From Armatimonadota bacterium (GTDB lineage: Bacteria; Sysuimicrobiota; Sysuimicrobiia; Sysuimicrobiales; JACQTN01), in assembly GCA_016210785.1 (NCBI GenBank), contig JACQTN010000359.1:1-13191 (forward strand): a stretch of DNA of 13,191 bases, written 5' to 3'. Positions within the stretch are counted from its first letter, which is position 1. Every line of letters starts with the position of its first letter. Below are positions 6,652-13,191 of this stretch, piece after piece. Position numbers and translations under genes: made by a program. The notes beneath the pieces are model-generated. The model saw nothing but the letters and a program-made list of their open reading frames with translations. It had not been told where the DNA came from and made no database searches.

Positions 6652-7535
6652 TCGTTGCCCGGCCGGCGCGTGAGCGTTCCCACGCGGTGCTCCTCGTGGG
6701 GCTGCGCCAGCATGGCCTGGGGCTGTTCGGAGGGGTGATCATTGTCGTACTGCTCGGCATCGCCGCGCTGGCCACCTGGATCGCTCCCCACGATCCGGCG
6801 CAGATGCACCCCGGGGGGCAGTTCCGGCCTCCCGATTACGCATTCCTCTTTGGCACAGACAACTTCGGGCGGGATGTGTTGAGCCGCGTTATCTTCGGCG
6901 CCAGGATCTCACTGCATGTGGCCATGACCTCGGTGAGCGTCGCCGTCACCCTGGGAGTGGTCGTCGGTCTCCTCTCAGGATTCTATGGCGGCATCTTCGA
7001 TCTGCTGACCATGCGGGTCATGGACATCCTGTTCTCCTTCCCCTCGCTGCTGCTGGCCCTGGCCCTCATGGGATTTCTCGGACCGACCCTCACCAATCTC
7101 ATCATTGCCATCAGCATCGTCTATATTCCTACCTTCGCCCGGATCACCAGGGGGGAGGTGCTGGTGACAAGATCGTCGGCTTTCGTGGAGGCCGCCGGAG
7201 CCCTGGGCGCGTCGGACGGCCGGATCATCGTGCGGCATCTCCTGCCTAACGTGCTGCCCATTCTCATCATCCAGGCGACCACCAACATGGGTTTTGCCAT
7301 CATCGCCGAGTCGTCGCTGAGCTACCTGGGGCTGGGCAGCCAGCCGCCGACGCCCTCGTGGGGACGAATGCTCAGCGAAGGGCGCGGATTCCTCGCCATT
7401 GCCCCATGGACCGCCATCTTTCCAGGCACGGCGCTCATGCTCACAGTCCTCGGCTTCCTGCTGTTGGGGGATGCCCTCCGCGACGTCCTCGACCCGCGGC
7501 TCCGGCGTGGTCCCGCGGGGCAGCGGAGCCGGTGA
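6648..7535 (+). CDS. dppC: ABC transporter permease, DppC/OppC type (second copy)
   Basis: This is the second membrane subunit of the importer, 295 residues. The first membrane segment is at about 24-45. FGTDNFGRDVLSRVIFGARISL lies at 68-89, and the EAA loop at about 179-202 includes EAAGALGASDGRI (181-193). SYLGLGSQPPTPSWGRML (225-242) and ALRDVLDPRL (276-285) complete the family pattern. The ATG at 6648 overlaps the upstream stop by 4 bp (ATGA) and has no good ribosome site of its own, so translation is likely coupled. The frame is open upstream of this ATG to about 6228, but that part lies inside the upstream permease gene. No DppD/DppF ATPase gene follows; the next gene is an amidohydrolase 208 bp away. 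Symbol is family-level. Confidence 0.92.
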   Translation: MIVARPARERSHAVLLVGLRQHGLGLFGGVIIVVLLGIAALATWIAPHDPAQMHPGGQFRPPDYAFLFGTDNFGRDVLSRVIFGARISLHVAMTSVSVAVTLGVVVGLLSGFYGGIFDLLTMRVMDILFSFPSLLLALALMGFLGPTLTNLIIAISIVYIPTFARITRGEVLVTRSSAFVEAAGALGASDGRIIVRHLLPNVLPILIIQATTNMGFAIIAESSLSYLGLGSQPPTPSWGRMLSEGRGFLAIAPWTAIFPGTALMLTVLGFLLLGDALRDVLDPRLRRGPAGQRSR

Positions 7536-7568
7536 ATCCCGCCGAGGAGAACCACGGACTCATGCAAA

Positions 7569-7585
7569 GGCCGGCCGTGCCGGCC
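7569..7585 (+). terminator. Short GC hairpin after the second permease pair
   Basis: GGCCGGC (7569-7575) pairs with GCCGGCC (7579-7585) around a 3-nt loop, 33 nt after the dppC stop. No U-run follows. It could separate the transporter operon from the amidohydrolase gene. The rest of the 7536-7743 gap shows no convincing promoter, RNA gene or small ORF. Confidence 0.25.
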
Positions 7586-7743
7586 GGGGCTCTCCCATCC
7601 CATCGAAGGGGAGATCACGCCCGCGAGGGGAGGCGTACATTATCCTGGCGGCGGTCGGTCCCGGCCTGGAGGGTTTCCGAGACTGGAGATGACCCGTTGC
7701 CGCATCGTCCCGCGAGACCAGAGCGAAGAGGAGGGTGACGCAT

Positions 7744-8928
7744 ATGACGTCGATCATCAGGGCAAGGCGGCTCATCGACGGCACGGGTGCACCTGCGCTG
7801 AAGGACGCGGCGGTGGTCGTCGAGGGGTCTCGCCTCGTCACCGTCGGTCCGGCGCGCGAGGCGGCGAACACCAGGGGCGAAACCATCGACCTTGGCGATT
7901 GCACCCTGCTTCCCGGTCTTTTCGACGCCCACACGCATCTCTCGTTCAACTACGGCGATGATCTCATCGGGTCTTCACGGGGCATGCCCCCAGAGGTGCG
8001 AGCCCTCCGCGCCGCCCGCAACATCCGTCGGGATCTCAAGGCAGGCATTACGACTCTGCGCGTCACGGGTGAAAGGGAGTTTCTCGACGTGACGATCAAG
8101 AAGGCGGTCGAGCAGGGACTCATTCCGGGACCCCGTCTGGTCATCGCCACCCGCGGCCTGGCGGCGACCAACGGGCACGGCGGGGAGACTCCGGGGAACG
8201 CCGTGGACGGACCCGACGAAATGAGAAAAGCGGTGCGGACCAACCTCCGGCGCGGGGCCGATCTCATCAAGCTTCTGGTCACCGGCAGTGTGGACAGCCC
8301 CGGCGGGCACTTCAACTGCGGGTTCACACGGGAGGAGATCGCCGCCGGAGTTGAAGAGGCTCATCGTGGTGGTAAGAAGGTCGGCGCCCACTCCGTACGC
8401 CCGGAGGACATCAAGCTGTGCATCCAGGAAGGCGTCGACGCCATCGAACATGGCCACATCCTCGACGACGAGTGCATCGCCATGATGGTCGAACGCGGCA
8501 CCTGGCTGGTGGCCACGCTGGCGATCGCCATCGATGAACACGTGCTGGCGAAGGACATGGAGCTCAACCCCACCTTCGCCGACGTAGAGTGGCTGCCCCG
8601 GCGGCGTGCCGCGCGGGAAAGCTACCGCAAGGCCCACCAGGCCGGGATCAGGATGGCCTGCGGTACCGACGCCATGCACGCGCAGATGGCGTACGAGCTG
8701 GAGTCCCTGGTGGGCGCGGGCATCCCGCCCATGGACGCGATCCTGGCCGCGACGCGCAACGCGGCGCAGCTCTGCGACATCGACCACCTGGTGGGGACGC
8801 TGGAGGCGGGGAAGCTGGCCGACGTGATCGCCGTGCGCGGCGACCCGCTGGCCACTATCTCCGCCATGCGTGACGTGTGCTTCGTGATGAAGGAAGGCCG
8901 CCGCTACGACACGCTCTCCCCGGAGTGA
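7744..8928 (+). CDS. Metal-dependent amidohydrolase (cd01299 / Xaa-Pro dipeptidase-like)
   Basis: This is a cytoplasmic (beta/alpha)8 hydrolase of the amidohydrolase superfamily, 394 residues, close to the group that includes Caulobacter Cc2672-like dipeptidases and imidazolonepropionase-like proteins. The metal centre is complete: H63 and H65 (DAHTH), K176 as the probable carboxylated Lys (LIKLLVTGS), H216 (GAHS), H236 (IEHGH) and D309 (CGTDA). GHGG at 145-148 is typical of this branch. The N- and C-terminal strands form the usual small beta-sandwich, ending with GTLEAGKLADVIAVRGDPL (351-369). The ATG at 7744 follows AGGAGGG (7729-7735); a GTG at 7735 would overlap that site and is rejected. 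Characterised relatives cut dipeptides such as Xaa-Pro or Xaa-Arg/Lys, which fits the neighbouring peptide importer. Exact substrate is unknown. Confidence 0.9.
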   Translation: MTSIIRARRLIDGTGAPALKDAAVVVEGSRLVTVGPAREAANTRGETIDLGDCTLLPGLFDAHTHLSFNYGDDLIGSSRGMPPEVRALRAARNIRRDLKAGITTLRVTGEREFLDVTIKKAVEQGLIPGPRLVIATRGLAATNGHGGETPGNAVDGPDEMRKAVRTNLRRGADLIKLLVTGSVDSPGGHFNCGFTREEIAAGVEEAHRGGKKVGAHSVRPEDIKLCIQEGVDAIEHGHILDDECIAMMVERGTWLVATLAIAIDEHVLAKDMELNPTFADVEWLPRRRAARESYRKAHQAGIRMACGTDAMHAQMAYELESLVGAGIPPMDAILAATRNAAQLCDIDHLVGTLEAGKLADVIAVRGDPLATISAMRDVCFVMKEGRRYDTLSPE

Positions 8929-9016
8929 GGGGTAGTTGTGGCGGACCCGCGGCGGGGCCGGGCCGGAGTCACGGGGCGGGAGTTTCGGAGTGACAGTTTC
9001 GGCGAGGAGGCGCGCC

Positions 9017-9778
9017 GTGACCGACCTGATGTGGGACATGACGTGGGTGGAGTTCCAGCAGCGGGCGCGCGGCGGGGCCGTGGCGATCCTGCCGTGGGGC
9101 GCGACGGAACAGCACGGCCCGCACCTGCCGCTGTCCACGGACACCGTCCAGGTCGCCGAGATCGCCCGGATGGTGGCCGCGCGCACCAACGCTGTGGTGG
9201 CCCCGGCGGTCCCATACGGCTACACCTCCCAGCCCAGTAGTGGTGGCGGTCCGTTCTTTGCCGGCACCTTGAACCTGGGCGCCGACGCCATGATCGCGGT
9301 GGCGCGCGACCTGCTATCGGAGCTGGTGCGTCACGGCATCAGGCGGATCGTGGTGCTCAGCGGGCACGGGGAGAACATGCCGTTTCTCATCGAGGGCGCG
9401 GAGCAAGCGGTCCGCGCGGCGGGCGGCGACGCGCGGGTGGTGGTCGTGGGGTGGTGGCAGGTGATCCGGGAGGAGACGCTGCGGGCACTGTTTCCGGGAG
9501 GGTTCCCGGGCTGGGACCGGGAGCACGCCGCGTTCGTGGAGACGTCGATGATGTGGGCGCTCTCGCCCGCGCACGTCAGGCGGGACGCCCTTCGGCCGCC
9601 CGAGCCGGTGGAGACGCCGGCCTACACGGTGATGCCGCCCCGCCCGGACTCGGTGCCGCGCTCGGGCGCGCTCGCCGATCCCGGCCGCGCGTCGCCGGAG
9701 GCGGGGCAGCGGCTGGTGGACGAGGTGGTTGAAGGGCTGCTTCACGTCATCGAGCGGGAATTCCCGCCTGGAAGGTGA
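9017..9778 (+). CDS. Creatininase-family hydrolase
   Basis: This is a member of the creatininase/MftE family of metal-dependent amide hydrolases, 253 residues, cytoplasmic. Likely metal ligands are E31 and H33 (WGATEQHGPHLPL), D42 (STDT), H117 and E119 (GHGEN) and E175 (FVETS), with H170 nearby. The Glu in GHGEN matches creatinine amidohydrolase (GHYEN) better than the GHGGN seen in MftE and archaeal formamide hydrolases, so a cyclic or linear amide substrate is plausible. The GTG at 9017 is chosen because AGGAGG at 9005-9010 lies 6 nt upstream and the family begins here. The frame extends to a TTG at 8936, but that extension has no homology pattern. The gene lies 88 bp after the amidohydrolase and 9 bp before the TPP enzyme, so the three may be co-transcribed. 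True creatinine hydrolysis is not established. Confidence 0.88.
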   Translation: MTDLMWDMTWVEFQQRARGGAVAILPWGATEQHGPHLPLSTDTVQVAEIARMVAARTNAVVAPAVPYGYTSQPSSGGGPFFAGTLNLGADAMIAVARDLLSELVRHGIRRIVVLSGHGENMPFLIEGAEQAVRAAGGDARVVVVGWWQVIREETLRALFPGGFPGWDREHAAFVETSMMWALSPAHVRRDALRPPEPVETPAYTVMPPRPDSVPRSGALADPGRASPEAGQRLVDEVVEGLLHVIEREFPPGR

Positions 9779-9780
9779 TC
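9774..9780 (+). promoter_or_regulatory. Ribosome site of the TPP-enzyme gene, spanning the creatininase stop
   Basis: GGTGATC at 9774-9780 matches the 3' part of the extended Shine-Dalgarno sequence (complement of GATCACC in 16S rRNA), 7 nt before the ATG at 9788. It contains the creatininase TGA (9776-9778), so a ribosome ending on one gene sits on the start signal of the next. This suggests tight translational coupling. Confidence 0.5.
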
Positions 9781-9787
9781 ATCAATT

Positions 9788-11434
9788 ATGCTGGCCAAGC
9801 ACGCCGTCCTCGAAGCGCTGCGCGCTCAGGGCATCCGCCACATCTTCGGCAACCCCGGCACCACCGAGCTGAACCTGCTCGACGCCCTCGCCGAGTACCC
9901 CGACATCACCTACGTGCTTGGCCTGCAGGACAACGTCCCCATGGGGATGGCATACGGCTACGCCGCCATCACCGGACGGCCCGCCTTCGTGAACCTCCAC
10001 GTCACCCCCGGCCTGGCCAACGCCATGGGGAACCTCTACAACGCCTACCGGGCCGGGGTGCCGGTGATCGTCACCGCGGGGCAGATCGACTCCCGCCTGT
10101 CCTTTCACGAGCCGCTGCTATGGTCGGACCTGGTGCGGCTGGCCTCTCCCCTGGTGAAGTGGGCCTACGAGCCGAAGCGGGGCGAGGAGGTCCCGGCGGC
10201 GCTGGCGCGCGCCTTCAAGGTGGCGACCACGCCGCCGCCCGGGCCGGTCTTCCTCTCACTCCCCACCAACGTGCTCGACGAGCCGTGCCGGGGTCCCATG
10301 CCCATGCCGGCCGTGGAGGCGCGCGTCCTGGCGCACCCGGAGGCGGTGGCGCGCGCCGCCCGGTTGCTGGCGGACGCCACCAGTCCGGTCATCATCACGG
10401 GCGCCAGCATCGGCAAGAACGGCGCGCTGGACGCGCTGGTGCGTGTGGCGGAGACCGTGGGCGCGCGGGTGCTGGTGGAGCGCATCCCGTCGCGCACCGC
10501 CTTTCCCACCGGCCACCCGCTGTACTTTGGGTCCATGGGTTTCACGCGGGAGCAGATGGCCGCGTCGCTGGAGGGCGCAGACCTGCTGCTGGTGGCGGGG
10601 GCGAGCCGCATCGTGCCCGTGGTGTACGGGGGAGAGATCCCCGTGCCGGAGGGCGCGCGCCTCCTGCAGGTGGACGTGGACCCGTGGGAGGTCGGCAAGA
10701 GCCTGCCGGTGGACGTCGGCATCGTGGCGGACCTACCGGGGACCCTGGCCGACCTGGCCGACGCGGTGGCGCGGACCGCGTCCGCGGATCAGCGGACACG
10801 CATCGGCGCGCGGCTGGCCGCGCTGCGTGAGCGCAACGCCGCGCTGCGCCGCGGGTGGGGGGATGCGGCCCCGCCGCTTCCCACCGAAGGACCGGTCACG
10901 CTTGGGACCTGCCTGCGGGAGATCGCGGCCTGGGTCGATGGTTCCACCACGGTCGTGGAGGAGTGCACCACCGCCGCGCGCGTGCAGGATCGCTATCTGC
11001 CGCTCAATGCTGCGGAGAGCTTTTTCGGCATCGCCGGCGGCGCGCTGGGGCTGGGGTTGCCCGCCAGTCTCGGCGTCAAGCTCGCCCGGCCCGACCGCCG
11101 CGTGATCTGTCTGGTTGGCGACGGCTCGATCCTCTACGCGATCCAGGCGCTCTGGACCGCGGCCCGCCACCGCATCGGCGTCGTCATCCTGGTGCTCAAC
11201 AACCGCAGCTACCGCATCCTCCGGGAGGCGATGGAGCACTACAAGGGCGGGCCGGTGCCGGACGAGCGGCTGATCGGCGTCCACCTGGACGCGCCCGCGG
11301 TGGATCACGTCGCGGTGAGTCAGGGCTTCGGGGTGCCCGCCCGCCGCGTCGTCCACGGCCGCGAGCTCCGCGGCGCCCTGGAGGAGGCGTTCGCGGCGCA
11401 GGGGCCGGTGCTGGTGGATATCGCCATCGCCTAG
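9788..11434 (+). CDS. Thiamine-diphosphate enzyme, benzoylformate decarboxylase-like
   Basis: This is a TPP-dependent enzyme of the decarboxylase/acetolactate synthase superfamily, 548 residues, cytoplasmic. Domain order is normal: N-terminal pyrimidine-binding (about 1-165), central (about 180-330) and C-terminal pyrophosphate-binding domain (about 370-548). The TPP/Mg motif runs from VGDGS (443-447) to NN (471-472), with D445 and N472 as expected Mg ligands. GNPGTTE (21-27), INLH-type NLH71 and PLVKWAYEP (121-129) closely resemble benzoylformate decarboxylase. Two differences stand out. The near-invariant catalytic Glu (E47 in that enzyme, in LQEA) is Asp48 here (LQDN). The position of its active-site H281 is Val278. 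The reaction is therefore probably not benzoylformate decarboxylation; a decarboxylase, carboligase or lyase on another 2-oxo acid is possible. It is coupled to the creatininase gene. Confidence 0.9.
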   Translation: MLAKHAVLEALRAQGIRHIFGNPGTTELNLLDALAEYPDITYVLGLQDNVPMGMAYGYAAITGRPAFVNLHVTPGLANAMGNLYNAYRAGVPVIVTAGQIDSRLSFHEPLLWSDLVRLASPLVKWAYEPKRGEEVPAALARAFKVATTPPPGPVFLSLPTNVLDEPCRGPMPMPAVEARVLAHPEAVARAARLLADATSPVIITGASIGKNGALDALVRVAETVGARVLVERIPSRTAFPTGHPLYFGSMGFTREQMAASLEGADLLLVAGASRIVPVVYGGEIPVPEGARLLQVDVDPWEVGKSLPVDVGIVADLPGTLADLADAVARTASADQRTRIGARLAALRERNAALRRGWGDAAPPLPTEGPVTLGTCLREIAAWVDGSTTVVEECTTAARVQDRYLPLNAAESFFGIAGGALGLGLPASLGVKLARPDRRVICLVGDGSILYAIQALWTAARHRIGVVILVLNNRSYRILREAMEHYKGGPVPDERLIGVHLDAPAVDHVAVSQGFGVPARRVVHGRELRGALEEAFAAQGPVLVDIAIA

Positions 11435-11471
11435 TCGGCCTCACACATCGGCGCGGTACGGGAGTCGCGTC

Positions 11472-11495
11472 TGCCGGGCACCTCAGTGCACGGCA
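11472..11495. terminator. Hairpin between convergent genes, possible bidirectional terminator
   Basis: TGCCGGGCAC (11472-11481) and GTGCACGGCA (11486-11495) pair at 9 of 10 positions around a CTCA loop. It lies 37 nt after the TPP-enzyme stop. The minus-strand nitrilase stop codon (11483-11485) is in the loop region. On the plus strand a pyrimidine-rich but not U-only stretch follows. Position between converging genes supports a terminator role; lack of a U-tract weakens it. Confidence 0.4.
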
Positions 11496-12352
11496 TCGGC
11501 CTCTTCTGCAATAACGGCGTAAGCAGAAGGTACGCGCGTGTCAAATACATGAGACATGGCGCGGGCGCGGGCCACCTCGTCGAGGTCGATTTCGGTGACG
11601 ATCAGATCTTCCTCGTTATCGCGTGTGCGGGCGACGACTTTGCCCGTCGGTGATACGAGGCGGCTCCCCCCGAACAGCATGAAGTCCTTCTGCCTCCCCA
11701 CGACCGAGGTCATCGCGAACCACACTTGGTTCTCGTTGGCCCGAGTCCGCGTGAAGTACTCCCATGACTCGGTTGCCACCTCGACCGCTGCCGAGAGGTT
11801 GACAATCACCTCAGCGCCCTTAAGCGCCAGCACACGGCTTGCCTCCGGAAAGCGAACATCCCGGCAAATCTGTAGGCCGATCCTTCCCACTGGTGTGTCG
11901 AAGACCCGGTGCGCTCTTCCCGGGACGAAGAACAAGCCCTCTGTCACACAGCGACCGTCAAACAACGGGAAGGTCCCGACGTGGACCTTGTCATACCAAC
12001 CGATGACGCCCGCCGGCCCCAGGAGCACGGCGCTGTTGTGAAGCGGTCCGAATGGACCACCGCCTGCGCGGCAGATGCCCAAGGCGACGTGGAGGTCAAG
12101 CTCGCGCGCCACATCGATGAGTAGGAGAATGTGCTGGTCGGGTGGGTCAACACGCGTGGGGAAGTCACGAAGCGCCTCATCACTCCGATAACCGTTGAGG
12201 AAGACTTCACCGAGCAGCGTGAGGCGAGCCCCCTGGTCGGCGGCCCGCCGCATGAACGCCACGGCGCGATCGAGGTTCTCGGGGCGCGGGTCCGTGCCGT
12301 CAGTGCTGAACGCAGACGTCGCCTGGCACAGGCCGATACGAAGCGATCGCAT
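11483..12352 (-). CDS. Nitrilase-superfamily carbon-nitrogen hydrolase
   Basis: This is a cytoplasmic amidase-type enzyme of the nitrilase superfamily, 289 residues. The Glu-Lys-Cys triad is present: E49 (LLGEVFLNGY), K122 (WYDKVHVG) and C163 (LQICRDVRFPE, close to the family's CYDxRFPE). NLSAA (185-189) and the ANENQVWF segment (205-212) are also family-typical. Most relatives hydrolyse amides, N-carbamoyl compounds or omega-amides; true nitrile hydrolysis is less common. The start at 12352 is chosen because AAGGAGG lies on the minus strand 7 nt upstream and the protein begins with the expected first strand (LRIGLCQATSAF); the frame is open further to 12400 without support. It lies 115 bp downstream of a binding-protein gene on the same strand, suggesting one operon. 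Exact substrate is unknown. Confidence 0.9.
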   Translation of the reverse strand: MRSLRIGLCQATSAFSTDGTDPRPENLDRAVAFMRRAADQGARLTLLGEVFLNGYRSDEALRDFPTRVDPPDQHILLLIDVARELDLHVALGICRAGGGPFGPLHNSAVLLGPAGVIGWYDKVHVGTFPLFDGRCVTEGLFFVPGRAHRVFDTPVGRIGLQICRDVRFPEASRVLALKGAEVIVNLSAAVEVATESWEYFTRTRANENQVWFAMTSVVGRQKDFMLFGGSRLVSPTGKVVARTRDNEEDLIVTEIDLDEVARARAMSHVFDTRVPSAYAVIAEEADAVH

Positions 12353-12435
12353 AACGATTCCTCCTTTGCCACCCGCACCAGAGCCAGAAGAGCCCGTCAC
12401 GCGACTCCCCAGGCTCAGATCAAACCTGGTGGCCA

Positions 12436-12454
12436 GCGCCGGCCCGGCCGGTGC
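12436..12454 (-). terminator. Small hairpin between the minus-strand binding protein and the nitrilase
   Basis: GCGCCGG (12436-12442) can pair with CCGGTGC (12448-12454), 7 pairs including one G-U wobble on the plus-strand reading, around a 5-nt loop. It begins 13 nt after the minus-strand binding-protein stop. It recalls the stronger stem at 5611-5645 in the same kind of position, but on the minus strand the wobble becomes an A-C mismatch, so it is weaker there. Confidence 0.2.
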
Positions 12455-12467
12455 CTACGTTACCGCG

Positions 12468-13191
12468 CTACTTCGGATTCGGGTTTTTGTTCATCTCATA
12501 CGCCCGGAAGTGGGGCCCATAGTTCGGGTTCCACCGAATCCCCTCGACCTCTTTCCTGTAGGCAAAGGCATGGAGCTTGTTGACCAGGTACAAGACTGCG
12601 ACCTCATCGGTGACGATGTGCTGGAACTCCTTGTACAACTGGGCTCTGGTACTGGGATTGATTGTCGCTCTCCCCAGGCGGACGATCTCGTCCACGCGGG
12701 CGTTACGGTAGCCCGGGTTGAATCCTCGATAGCGGATCTCACTGGAAACGTAGAAGAGGGACGCCAGCGAATCCGGGTCATTGTAGCGGAGGGGGGCCTG
12801 CACGAAGCCTATGTCAAACTTCTTGGTCCAGACCGCCTCGCGGAACGGTGGCAGCGGGGTCTCCTTGATGTTGAGCTGGATACCGACCTTCGCCCAGTCT
12901 TCGCGGATCAGGTCCGCCATGTCCCGCTGCGCTCTGTTGCCCTGCTGCCACATGACCTCGAACTGGAGCGGCGGGGCAATCGGGATGGTCTTGAAGCCGG
13001 CGCGCTCAAAGTACGTGCGGGCCTTCTGGGGGTTCAGGGAGTACCGCACGTTTGCGCTTTGCGCGAACCATGGCCTAAAGGTCGCCGGGAACGGACCCTG
13101 CGCGAGGGTCGCCACGCCCTGCCATACCGGAAGCAGGCGCTCATAATTGATGGCGTAGGCCAGGGCTCGACGGAAGTTCACGTCGCTGAAC
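12468..13191 (-). CDS. ABC transporter solute-binding protein, family 5, C-terminal part (runs off the right edge)
   Basis: This is the last 240 residues of a peptide-type extracytoplasmic receptor; the N-terminal half and signal peptide lie beyond the window. The first visible residues, FSDVNFRRALAYAINYERLL, are the conserved start of the second lobe in SBP_bac_5 proteins, so the frame continues past the edge and the in-frame GTG at 13181 is not the real start. Further family signs are the LNPQKARTYFERAGF segment, the GIQLNIKE strand, and the FKxDIG-like stretch KKFDIGFVQAPLRYNDPDS, which resembles the usual FDxxxxGWxxDYxDP region. The C-terminus ends MNKNPNPK. It is followed on the same strand by the nitrilase, so ligand uptake and amide hydrolysis may be linked. 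It is clearly a different protein from the one at 4060-5604. Confidence 0.88.
   Translation of the reverse strand, partial: FSDVNFRRALAYAINYERLLPVWQGVATLAQGPFPATFRPWFAQSANVRYSLNPQKARTYFERAGFKTIPIAPPLQFEVMWQQGNRAQRDMADLIREDWAKVGIQLNIKETPLPPFREAVWTKKFDIGFVQAPLRYNDPDSLASLFYVSSEIRYRGFNPGYRNARVDEIVRLGRATINPSTRAQLYKEFQHIVTDEVAVLYLVNKLHAFAYRKEVEGIRWNPNYGPHFRAYEMNKNPNPK

Noticed and set aside
7636..7643. TACATTAT as a -10 box for the amidohydrolase gene
   Set aside because: No -35-like sequence is found at the right distance upstream.
8936..9016. N-terminal extension of the creatininase frame from a TTG
   Set aside because: It has no family similarity, and the GTG at 9017 has AGGAGG with 6-nt spacing.
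7975..9189. Long minus-strand open frame opposite the amidohydrolase and creatininase genes
   Set aside because: It spans two real plus-strand genes with complete metal sites and shows no recognisable domain.
9775..10830. Plus-strand open frame overlapping the TPP-enzyme gene
   Set aside because: Its translation is low-complexity Arg/Gly/Ala-rich sequence, while the other frame encodes a full TPP enzyme.
1..13191. CRISPR array, tRNA, rRNA, transposase or prophage genes
   Set aside because: No spaced direct repeats, cloverleaf, rRNA-like stretch or transposase/integrase motif was seen on either strand.

Overview
The window is high-GC bacterial DNA, dense with genes, with several GTG starts and strong AGGAGG-type ribosome sites. 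The complete solute-binding protein has a Sec-type signal peptide with no lipobox cysteine, which fits a Gram-negative-like (two-membrane) cell envelope better than a Gram-positive one. The mix of peptide/oligopeptide ABC transporters, amide hydrolases and thiamine-diphosphate (TPP) enzymes is common in poorly cultured high-GC soil and sediment lineages (Rokubacteria- or Sysuimicrobiota-like phyla, or Proteobacteria). No marker gene in the window fixes the taxon, so this placement is only a guess.

Layout, left to right. Positions 1-164 hold two strong tandem inverted repeats upstream of a DppB-type permease (165-1088). It overlaps a DppC-type permease (1081-1971). A compact type II toxin-antitoxin module follows (Phd/YefM antitoxin 2055-2306, RelE/ParE toxin 2303-2587), with a visible promoter and an operator-like palindrome. 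Next come an M20 metallopeptidase (2684-3952), a family-5 solute-binding protein (4060-5604), a 15-bp hairpin, and a second DppB/DppC pair (5707-6651, 6648-7535). After a 208-bp gap come a cd01299-type metal-dependent amidohydrolase (7744-8928), a creatininase-family hydrolase (9017-9778) and a benzoylformate-decarboxylase-like TPP enzyme (9788-11434). The last two genes lie on the minus strand and converge on this block: a nitrilase-superfamily hydrolase (11483-12352) and, upstream of it, the C-terminal part of another family-5 solute-binding protein that runs off the right edge (12468-13191). No stretch over 300 bases lacks a gene.

Together the genes look like a scavenging region for peptides or other amides. 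Binding proteins and permeases import the compounds, and four unrelated C-N bond hydrolases (M20, amidohydrolase, creatininase, nitrilase) could open amide bonds of different kinds. The TPP enzyme could then act on a 2-oxo acid. No transporter ATPase (DppD/DppF) is present, so the permeases must use ATPases encoded elsewhere. The actual substrates cannot be read from the sequence.

The points most worth a second look are: the TPP enzyme, which has Asp where nearly all relatives have the catalytic Glu and lacks one active-site His of benzoylformate decarboxylase; its tight coupling to a creatininase with a GHGEN motif; the tandem hairpins with a start-stop codon pair in the loop at the left edge; and the recurrence of hairpins just after binding-protein genes.
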